NCBI GenBank assembly: GCA_019802505.1
Contig: JAFMOC010000017.1
Span: forward strand, 1,564,001 to 1,628,000
DNA length: 64,000 nt
From: Corydoras sp. C115
Taxonomy: Eukaryota > Chordata > Actinopteri > Siluriformes > Callichthyidae
Direction of reading: 5' to 3'
The notes under the pieces are model-generated. The model saw nothing but the letters and a program-made list of their open reading frames with translations, had not been told where the DNA came from and searched no databases. Of this stretch, positions 55,539 through 64,000 are shown piece by piece. A program made the position numbers and the translations under genes. Position 1 is the stretch's first letter. Each line of letters begins with the position of its first letter.

Positions 55539-56424
55539 AATTGTTCTCTCACATGACTTCCACTCGATACAGCAAGTTGTCCAATTTAAAAATTGTATGT
55601 GCCAGGTTTTATTCCTGACTGAGACATTTGGCTTTTTTCACTTGGTGTTAAAGGATCTGTCCAAACATTTTGCAAAAGTAAGCCAGCAGCACATTACACG
55701 TCACTAGTTCATATAATACTGCTACCAATAATGAAAATTGTGATTTTACAATCTCACAGACAAAATACAGTCACATGACATAACTACACCATGCTGAAAC
55801 CTAATTTAATACAATGCGACGGATCATACAGGTGTCAACAGTGAGCAGGGTCCATGGTTACAACAGAGTTGTAATGAGGCAAACAGGAAAGAAACTGAAG
55901 CACTGCAGTTGCTATGGCTATGTTCACACTGAAAGCCTCGCTTTGATTTAATGGGAAAATGAACTTTTCTTTTAGGTTGTTCACATGATGTTATGACTCA
56001 CGTGAACAAAAGCAATGTTCCATTTGAGATTACCTTCCAACAGAAATGTGCTCAACACTGAGATAGAAAGACGTCAGAGATGCATGAACCATTATCAGAT
56101 CGTTTAAAAGGTTTAGAAATACAATCTTAGCGGTGGGTTTGTCAGATTCCATGCCTTATTGCTTTATATTTTGAAGGATTTGCACATATGAGCTTTCAAA
56201 ATAGCATTAAATCCTTAAAACGTGATTGTTTTTCACTTGTTCTTTATGTTCCACAGATTTTACTGTAGGTATATCGTTACTGAATGTGTTCTGTTCCAGT
56301 ATTTATGGAATACCAACACCAACAAATACTGATTACCACATGCATCAATGTAACTAATAATATAGCATTAGTGAGAAGCAACTGTTTGGGTTTTTACTTT
56401 AAGATACAGTACAGAACTAATTTT
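54379..56424. other. Intron 1, non-coding DNA
   Basis: Includes a C-run at about 55193-55204 and a (CA)n at 55495-55537. No exon is recognisable. Confidence 0.55.
55495..55537. repeat. (CA)n microsatellite
   Basis: Uninterrupted CA dinucleotides. Confidence 0.95.
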
Positions 56425-56709
56425 CATTCATTTATTCATTCATTATCTCCCGCTTTATCCTCTATTAGAGTCGTGGTGGGGTTCCCCATGCCCATCCAGG
56501 GGAGAACGTCTCGGGCGCCGGGCAGACACATCCAGGACAGGGTGCCAACCTATCGCTGGGCACTCACACAAACACACTCTACATGGGGCAATTTGGAGAA
56601 CTCAATTGACTTCATACATGTTTTTGGACAATGGGAGGAAACCGGAGAACCCGGAGGAATCCCTAGCGCTGAGAGGCGAAAGTGCTAACCACTAAGCCAC
56701 CGTGCCGCC
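56425..56709 (-). mobile_element. SINE copy F with a B-box deletion
   Basis: A minus-strand copy with (AATG)n tail at left and the head ending in GCCACCGTGCCGCC. About 60-65 bp spanning the B box is missing: AACCCGGAGGAA runs straight into TCCCTAGCGC. Imperfect target duplications AGAACTAATTTT (56413-56424) and AGAACAATTTTT (from 56710) flank it. Confidence 0.85.
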
Positions 56710-57661
56710 AGAACAATTTTTTTTATTTTTTATTACACATATAAATAATGAAAAACATTCTTTTGCAACATTTTTCTGACGGCATGGTCCATCAGTTTAA
56801 AGACTCAAAGCATCTGTGTCATGTTTTACAACCGGTTGAACATATGTCACCTCTCACTCAATAATGTAACCCCTCAGTAAGGCAGTGTCTCTGATGGCTC
56901 TCCATTAGCCTGAGTCAAACCTCTGTGTGGCTATTATTAACTCCAGATTGCCGACTAAGGCCCTGGGCCAGATAGGATCTAACCTCTTACCCTGCTGTCC
57001 ATCAAAATTAGCATGTCTGACTGTGGGGAAAGAACCCTCTATAACCTCCAGTAGCACACCCGCCCGCACACAGGACATTTAGTAAAGTCTGAAGCCCAAT
57101 GGCTTTACTTTAATGGTGAAGTGCATTAGTATGGATATACAGTAGTTCATTTATGATTGACTAATATGGCCTCGAGACAGTATAAAAAGGACAGAGCGGA
57201 ACTCTTCCAGATGAAAGTAAATTGCTCTAGGCAAATGTCCAGAGCTGATTTTGTTCTGTAGTTGTGTAGACTATACTGGGTGCTTCATACTTTGTTGTTA
57301 CACCTTTACACAACTTCAGTAAAGTCATTTTTTTGAGGCATTATTCTTTTACTCATTTACGTTAATATCCTATTAAATAATAACTACTTTAAAATGAGCA
57401 TGTAATATATATTATGCCTAAAGTCATTAACATTTAGCCTAATAAGCTAAACATGCCCAGTGAAGCTAATGAGGAAAAACTTTGAATAATTGCAATTATA
57501 TATTTAAAAGTATTGGCTTTAAAACCACAGTTTAAATGCAAATTGAGTCCCTTGTGTAAAAATCCACTCCGGTCTGAAAACTGCAGGCTAGCTTATTAGC
57601 AGTTAGGTCACTGATTAGCTGTCAAGGAGGGTATACACCGTTGTTTCTAGATTGTATATTA

Positions 57662-57673
57662 ATGAATATTCAT
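57662..57673. promoter_or_regulatory. POU-dimer-like palindrome, second copy
   Basis: ATGAATATTCAT, identical to 19581-19592. It lies 292 bp upstream of exon 2. Function is inferred from the motif only. Confidence 0.3.
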
Positions 57674-57845
57674 GCGCTTTGGCTTTTCACTACATGCAAA
57701 AGTCCTGAGGTTTTTAGTCCAATTTTGTTATTTACTAGATATTAAAATCATACTAACAAATAATTCATTTGTATTAATTTATTGTAATATTATAAATTTA
57801 GCAAGAAAGATTACAGCATTACTTTTAAATACGAAGTTATCATAT

Positions 57846-57863
57846 TTTTTTTTTTTTTTACAG
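57846..57863 (+). promoter_or_regulatory. tafa5: Decoy 3' splice site upstream of tafa5 exon 2
   Basis: A run of 14-15 T followed by ACAG gives a textbook-strong acceptor 101 bp before the real one. If it were used, codon 31 would become GTG and the frame would stop at TAA 57896-57898 after 11 codons. The real acceptor (CCATTTGTACTTTGTAG) has a weaker pyrimidine tract. Confidence 0.45.
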
Positions 57864-57964
57864 TGAACACAATCATACTTTCTATTTACATCCCGTAAAC
57901 AACATAATGTCTGTCATTAAATATCATCATTATCTTTAATTTGATTTCCATTTGTACTTTGTAG

Positions 57965-58114
57965 GTCAGCTGGCAGCCGGTACATGTGAGATTGTGACAT
58001 TGGACAGAGACAGCAGTCAGCCACGGAGGACCATTGCTAGACAGACGGCCCGCTGTGCCTGCAAGAAAGGACAAATCGCAGGCACGACCAGAGCCAGGCC
58101 CGCCTGTGTGGATG
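57965..58114 (+). CDS. tafa5: TAFA chemokine-like protein 5, second coding exon
   Basis: This 150-bp exon, phase 1 at both ends, completes Gly31 and encodes residues 32-80. It starts QLAAGTCEIVTLDRD and ends TTRARPACVD. The motifs ARQTARCACKKGQIAG and the cysteines at 38, 61, 63 and 78 are the start of the TAFA cysteine pattern. TAFA1-4 have CC eight residues after the first cysteine; here those positions are Asp46-Ser47, the hallmark of TAFA5. Compared with the mammalian protein as I recall it, the notable difference is Lys for Arg at residue 64. The donor is G|GTAAGG at 58115. The remaining ~45 residues (other six cysteines and C-terminus) lie in exons downstream of the window. Confidence 0.96.
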
Positions 58115-58305
58115 GTAAGGACAGCTCTGCTTAAAAGTTTCATGGTAAAAGCTGGGTGTTAGTTTCTGTCATTGTTATTGACAGGTTTCCTGGATAACTT
58201 CTTAGATGAACTGATAGTCAGAAAAATGGCTGTTATCAATTTGATGCAAATAAGTTAGCAAAATTAAATTACAGTTTTAATATAATTATATACAATATGA
58301 TGGTT

Positions 58306-58442
58306 GTGTGCCCAGCGATGGATTGGCGCCCTGTCCTGGGTCTATCTGCCCAGCGCCCGAGACGTTCTCCCCTGGATGGGCATGGGGAACCCCACCGCGA
58401 CCCTAATAGAGGGTAAAGCGTGAGATAATGAATGAATGAATG
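58306..58442 (+). mobile_element. SINE copy G, 5' truncated
   Basis: Only the 3' ~137 bp is present, from GTGTGCCCAGCGATGGATTG to the (AATG)n tail. It is bounded by a perfect 12-bp target duplication AATATGATGGTT at 58294-58305 and 58443-58454. Since the duplication abuts the truncated end, the copy was inserted already truncated, as happens in target-primed reverse transcription. Confidence 0.9.
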
Positions 58443-59474
58443 AATATGATGGTTATTCATATTAATATTTTTAGCATTTAGTCACTTTCAGTGTGATTTA
58501 TTAAAATTCAAACCTTTTTCATTATAAAAGTAATTTGGTTCTAATACATTACAATTAACTACATTTTCATTGGCTCGCTGTCATATTCTTTTAAATAGTT
58601 TTAAAAGAGGTGAGACCCTGATTTGTGGTGTGAAGTAAAATATTCTTTCTAGGGTTCACGGAGGTAAGTGTATATACTGAGCTTTTAACAACATGGGGAT
58701 TCAGTTTTCTAAAACATCAGTTAAATGCTAATGATTTAGTGAACTGAAATAAAGAAGGAGTTATTTGGCAGCTGTTTGGAAGGAGTTTCTCTGGCAGCTA
58801 AATTACTTGGCCGTGTTGATGTAAGCCATCTGCTAATATGTAAGACCCACTTATCAGATAAAATGCCAGATACCGAACGGGAAACTACTGATGCTTTCGA
58901 TACAAAAGTGGCACATAAGAATAAAAAGGTCGATGTCTTTCAGGGCAGTTGAAATTGATTCGGTGAAGTTAAGCTCAGTTCAGATGTACAGCTGTGTTGT
59001 ATAATGACCAGACCGAGGTAAGCTCCAGATCGCTTAAGGATTTGCAGATTTGTTTTCTGTGCCTCTGAAAGATCGGAACTGACTGCGTGGAGATGTGTGT
59101 TAAAGAAACGGCAGACTGTTAGGACAACAAAGGTTCTTTATTCCTCCCTCATGAACGCTAGCATCCCTGTGCTTTAGTATTGGTGTCACAGCACATCTAA
59201 GCACCCGCCGCCTTCATTCTCTCTCTCACTGGCTCAGAAGCTGTAGCTGGTCCGGTGTAGAAAAACCCCGTAAGAGCAGGATGCGGTCCACTGGAGGGAA
59301 AGAAAAAGAATGAGGAAGGGAAAGAAAAGAAACAAATGAGATTTCAATCGGTTTAATCTCCTGGAGTCCTCAAGGTCTCAGGACGGTGGTGCTATCACCA
59401 GCATGCTCAGTTGTCACTCGCGCCGCGTCCTTTATTCAGTGCGTTCTGTGGTCCAGGAGGTCACTGCTTATTGT

Positions 59475-59479
<5 letters not shown>

Positions 59480-59533
<54 letters not shown>
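59480..59533. repeat. (GT)27 microsatellite
   Basis: Uninterrupted GT dinucleotides of ~54 bp. Confidence 0.95.
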
Positions 59534-59536
<3 letters not shown>

Positions 59537-59787
59537 AGGTTTAAGTCAATATAGAAAGTGAGTGTCTGAAAGAAAGAAATTATATATTTTAGAAAGGCTT
59601 TTAAAAAATTTTGGTGCGCTTACTGGCAAAATCTTTCTTTACTTGCAAATATAAAAGTGTTGTTTATATACAGAATAAAAACCTGTAATGACCCATAAAA
59701 AGGTTACGGTTCATAATTATGAAACAGCAGATGCTTTCCACACATCGATTAACAGATTTAACATTTTCAACTGAAATGAACTCTATA

Positions 59788-60116
59788 GGCGGCACGGCCG
59801 TGGTTGGCATGTTCTCCTCTCAGCGATAGGGATTCCCGGTTCGAATCCCAATCTGGGTGGAGTTTCCATGTTCTCCCCGTGTCTGCGTGGGTTTCCTCCG
59901 GGTTCTCCGGTTTCCTCCCACAGTCCAAAAACATGGATCAAGTCAATTGAGTTCTCCAAATTGCCCCATATAGAGTGTGTCTGTGTGAGCGATAGATTGG
60001 TGCCCTGTCCTGGGTGTATCTGCCCAGCGCCCGAAACGTTCTCCCCTGGATGGGCAGGGAGCCCCCCCCCGCGACCCTAATATAGGATAAAGCAGAAGAT
60101 AATGAATGAATAAATG
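59788..60116 (+). mobile_element. SINE copy H, full length
   Basis: A plus-strand copy starting GCGGCACGGCCGTGGTTGGC, with a decayed A box and GGTTCGAATCCC as intact B box. It ends GATAATGAATGAATAAATG. The 13-bp target duplication is AATGAACTCTATA at 59775-59787 and 60117-60129. Confidence 0.9.
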
Positions 60117-63100
60117 AATGAACTCTATAAATAAATAGCCAGTTAGCTGAATGCTACAATTATATAGCTGTCCATGATAACAGATTTTCCTTTGCTATAA
60201 TTTTACAGATTTTTTTTATTACAAAACTTTAATAGTGGCACAATTAACTGTAACTCTTATAGATGTGAGTCTCAATCTCACATTTTCCCAAATATCTACT
60301 TTAATTTAGTAAACAACATATGCGCTTGGGGTGTATTTGCTTTACATTTTTGTCAAATTCCTTTAGGTAAATTATATAAAGTACTAAAGGTTACTAAATC
60401 TACTCGGTCACAGCTTACATCTTTCTGAGTCAATTATTTGTGAGGCAGAAGCACTTTGCATTTGGCAGATATAATGCCAGACAGCACCATACAAATGTTG
60501 ATATTGTGACTCACACAATGTGAAGTCACGCTGTTTTAATTTGAGAAAGACATTCATATCAAAAAGCCACGTCGGTTAATTTGCAATAAAAAGTGTTTGC
60601 CCAAAACCAGAACAAAGGAATAAAGTAACAGTGAGGACGATAATGCGTTCACTGTTTTAATGCTTCATTGAATAGCATTTGCTGTTCTCCTGTTGGTTCT
60701 TTCATTCTGAGGCTTTATGTCAAAAGATATTGACTTGACCATAAAGTTTACTATATCGCTTTACATGAAAACAATTTTAATACTTTTCATAGTGCACTGA
60801 TGTAGCACTTGGTAAACAGCAGCTGATTTAAGGGTTAATGCGTGATTGTAAATCCTCCCGAATGCATTATAAAGATAAATAGAACATAAATAAAGCTATA
60901 GTTTTTGATTCAGTAGTGATTAGCAGTAGGTGGGTATTACCTGACTTCCAGTTTCCTTGTAGAGTCCAAATATTTCTAAGTCAGCTTAAATAGAAATACA
61001 TATCCGCTTCTAGGTGCAAATGTGTGTGTGAATGTGCTTGTCTATACATCTATGTAGACCTTAACTCTTCAAAATAGCATCATTTGTTGGGAGTGTGTTG
61101 TAGTCCAAACTGTTCTCTGGCCAGAAAGAATGAAAGTAAACACGCACTAAAGTTACTGCAAAATGAAAACAAGTGTTGTTTCATTTATGTAACATACAAA
61201 ACCAATAAAACGTAGGTTTTGCAGTTAGCCATAGAAAGACCTTGTGCTTGTACTATGTCATGTAGTTCTGCCTACCTTTGTGATTTAATCCACTAGAGGG
61301 ACATCCTGCACATTGTTACGTTGCTCAAATACACTCCTGCTTACCAGTAATTTCATGCTCCTTGCGCCTTCTTCGTCTGTAACAATGTATCAGGCTGCAG
61401 ATATTGATTTCCATTAGGAATGAAAGGAAGTGAGAAGCAGCTGATTTTACCAGTCACCTAAAGTGAAGGAGGCACAAAACCGACTGCAAGCTGAACGAGG
61501 CGAGCATTTTTGTCCTGGAATCATTGTTGTATTACTGCTTTGCTGGTGCTTTAGTTGTCATTGTGCTTACCTAATAACCTACAATGTAAACCCCTTCATG
61601 AACTAGGCTCTATTTGTTCATATAATCTCTACCTATTTAGCTGATTTGCATCATTGAACATGTACTTAATGAGTAACTGGAAAACAATGTACAATGTTTT
61701 TGCATTGAATCATAACCATGGCACCTGACCTGGTTAAAGGGTGTGGTGTTCTCTTGGAGATACCTCTTTAGTTTCTGACTGCTCCATGTATCTATGTTCC
61801 ATATTTTTGACATTTTGTTTAATATTTCATATGGCTAAAGCATTTTTTTCCTTTAAGCCATAAAACAATCTTTGTTATATGATACTTTGTGTAGATTACC
61901 AAGTGCTTAGAGTTAAATAGGATTTTGGAGATGTAAGTTTTCATTAATGTCAAATGAGAAGACAGCTGTCTTTATCATTGTTAAGGTCTTTATTATTATA
62001 TGGGGGAATACAACAAGTACATTACAAAAGATTAGGAATGGACTGTTAGAATTTTTAATATTCATATTATATTGTATCATATATTATTGTTAATAATATT
62101 ACTTAACTTGTAATAATCAGAAAACCTCAAACTTTCACTTTGGGTATAAACTCAGAGGCAGTATCTCATTTGTTGCTGCACAGTTTGTGGATAGAGATGT
62201 TTGGTTGGTGGATTATTTTTATTCTCACAATGATAATGAGGTTTTAAAAAGTCTAGCAGCACTTCTACATCCGATCCACTCATGCCAGCACAACACACAC
62301 CAACATACCACCAGCATTTTAACCTAATCACAGTGTGAAAATCATTCACCCCCCATATAGTGAATGTTCTATTGTTGTGGTACTAAACATTAAAAAGCAG
62401 AGTAAATAGGGCTAACAAATAAAATCAATTGGAGCCTGTAATAATACATGCACCCTGGAGCATATTCGCCTTTAGCCATGAATACATTGTTGTTTAATCT
62501 TCCAGAGGGATAAAACATAGATCAGTTATAACCACACACAGTGTTCTAAAATCTGCTCGAACATTCTATTGTCTTTACTTCTATGGCACCAGTGCTTTAA
62601 AGGTGTTTTAATTAGAGATAGCTATTGTGTAAATACAGATCAGTAATTGCAAACGGTAATGATGGTATAAATTTATACAAATCTATGTTTCAGCAATAAA
62701 CATGCAAAATGTTTCCTTTTAAAACTGTTAATGAGTTTGAACTTGAGAGCGTAACAAAGGGAGAGATTAGAGAGTTCCAGCTACAAACTCGATCCGCATC
62801 AACTAAGACACATTTAGTTCAGTTTGGTTTGATCATGCAAATGAGACCACCTCGACAGCAGACGGGATACATACTGCATTCCCATGCATTGTCTCTTTCC
62901 ACTGTGTGAGTCATTCGACAGGCTACAGATATGACAGGACCACAATAGCATCACCCCAGATCTAGACTCCAGAGTCAGAGTGATGACAATTAATCATCTT
63001 GGTAATCAGCTCGTCTGTGCACAATGTGTGGATGCAGACGTTTCTTTTGTTCAGATCGTATACAGGTTTGAATATATAGATCAATCAGGTCATTTTTTAC

Positions 63101-63534
63101 ATATTATGATTTTGAACAGTGAATTATTCATTCCTCTTTTGTTTACCCACACAGTAGTATGATTTTTAAACACTAAACTCAATGCTGTTTTAAAAACTGG
63201 ACAACTTTTAGAAGTTTCTCAATATTGGTGTCAATATCTTCATAATAAACTGATTGTTTCCTTAAACTGATGCATTAAATGCATTTTAACTACTTTAAAT
63301 AAATCATTTTGAACAGGTATAGTAATTTAAAACATAATTACACATGTATTTTATCAATTAAATTAAATTTTATGCTATTTTAATCCTGTAAATAGTAGAG
63401 CAAATGACATGGACAAGTAGATTTTAAAACAATTGCTTTGCTCAGTTAGTTACTCATTGTCTTTTGCTTAGAGCAGTTCAATGATTATTTACAGCATATT
63501 ATATTGTTGATATTAATATCATGATTTCTATTTT

Positions 63535-63590
63535 TGTAAAACACAAAACACAAAAAAAACACAAAAAACACAAAAAAACAAAAGGAAAAC
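63535..63590. repeat. A-rich (CAAAA/CACAAAA) repeat
   Basis: Irregular tandem ACAAAA/ACACAAAA units. Confidence 0.8.
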
Positions 63591-64000
63591 GTGGTTTAAA
63601 TGGTCTGATTCTGGTCAGGGAGAGTGAGAGCACTAAGAACAAGGGCACTCACTGGAGTCCCGGCATCTAATTTGCTGAAAAACAGAACAGACCAAGATGC
63701 TTCCAACAAAGGCTGCATAGGAACAAGATACTGAGGAATTACATGTCACCCGCTAAATCAATTCTTGATACTGTGTCAACAGTGAGGCGCAGCAGACTGA
63801 AATCCCCTAGCTTAAAATAAAACTGTTTTCTCTGAACAAATGCAGTTTGAAAACTCTCTCCATTCTTTGATGATGGGAAGTCGGTGTCAGGAAACGCGGA
63901 GGAACCAGCGTGCTGCAGTAAATCATATGCAACCACATTAAATCTCCGACCTTCTCCAGTGTTTGCACAGGCGGTGACTGAGTCTCTGAACCAGACACTA

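Larger units (their letters stand above)
56710..57964. other. Intron 1, exon 2-proximal part with candidate conserved blocks
   Basis: About 56860-57250 and 57540-57690 are non-repetitive and balanced in composition, flanking an AT-rich gap. The first contains a perfect TATA-type word TATAAAAAGG at 57181-57190. The second contains ATGAATATTCAT at 57662-57673. Such elements just upstream of an exon may be intronic enhancers; an intronic promoter is less likely because exon 2 has no ATG. Confidence 0.35.
58115..64000 (+). other. tafa5: tafa5 intron 2, 5' part (runs off the window)
   Basis: The intron begins GTAAGG, a strong donor. No sequence coding for the next TAFA5 segment (QWCDMLPC...) is present up to 64000, so the intron is at least 5,886 bp. 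It holds a truncated SINE, a full-length SINE, one GT microsatellite and an A-rich CAAAA repeat near 63538-63590. The rest is AT-rich and featureless to me. Confidence 0.85.

Noticed and set aside
58115..64000. Search for the next tafa5 exon (QWCDMLPCLEG region)
   Set aside because: No frame encoding this conserved segment was found, so it must lie beyond the window.

Overview
This window is vertebrate nuclear DNA, almost certainly from a ray-finned fish. The evidence is AT-rich non-coding sequence, long CA/TA/GT microsatellites, typical teleost interspersed repeats (tRNA-derived SINEs, Tc1/mariner relics), one CpG-rich promoter, and a split gene whose small exons have canonical GT-AG borders. 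The repeats fit an otophysan teleost, but the species cannot be fixed from the sequence. There are no bacterial-type genes, no CRISPR array and no complete autonomous transposon.

The only protein-coding gene I can support is tafa5 (fam19a5), on the + strand. It encodes a secreted chemokine-like neurokine. Its first coding exon (30031-30121) gives an uncleaved-looking hydrophobic N-terminus that begins MQL. The second coding exon (57965-58114) gives the start of the mature cysteine-rich domain. Both junctions are phase 1, and together they encode residues 1-80. The last ~45 residues, with most of the cysteines, must lie beyond position 64000. The intron between the exons is 27,843 bp. A CpG-rich promoter and 5' leader (about 29230-30450) carries a perfect CRE palindrome, a GA-repeat and a run of short upstream ORFs.

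Layout: 1-29229 is upstream non-coding DNA with many repeats and a few high-complexity blocks that look like conserved enhancers. 29230-30121 is the promoter, leader and first coding exon. 30122-57964 is intron 1. 57965-58114 is the second coding exon. 58115-64000 is the beginning of intron 2.

The most informative non-genic content is the transposon record. One ~350-bp tRNA-derived SINE family with an (AATG)n tail occurs eight times, and target-site duplications can be read directly for most copies. One copy is split by a second SINE, one sits inside a Tc1/mariner-like MITE, one is 5' truncated, one has a microhomology deletion, and one carries a 33-bp inverted duplication. I found no convincing undescribed biological system. 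The best leads are the regulatory features of tafa5 (uORF cluster, CRE, POU-dimer-like palindromes, and a strong decoy splice acceptor that would introduce a stop) and the foldback SINE.
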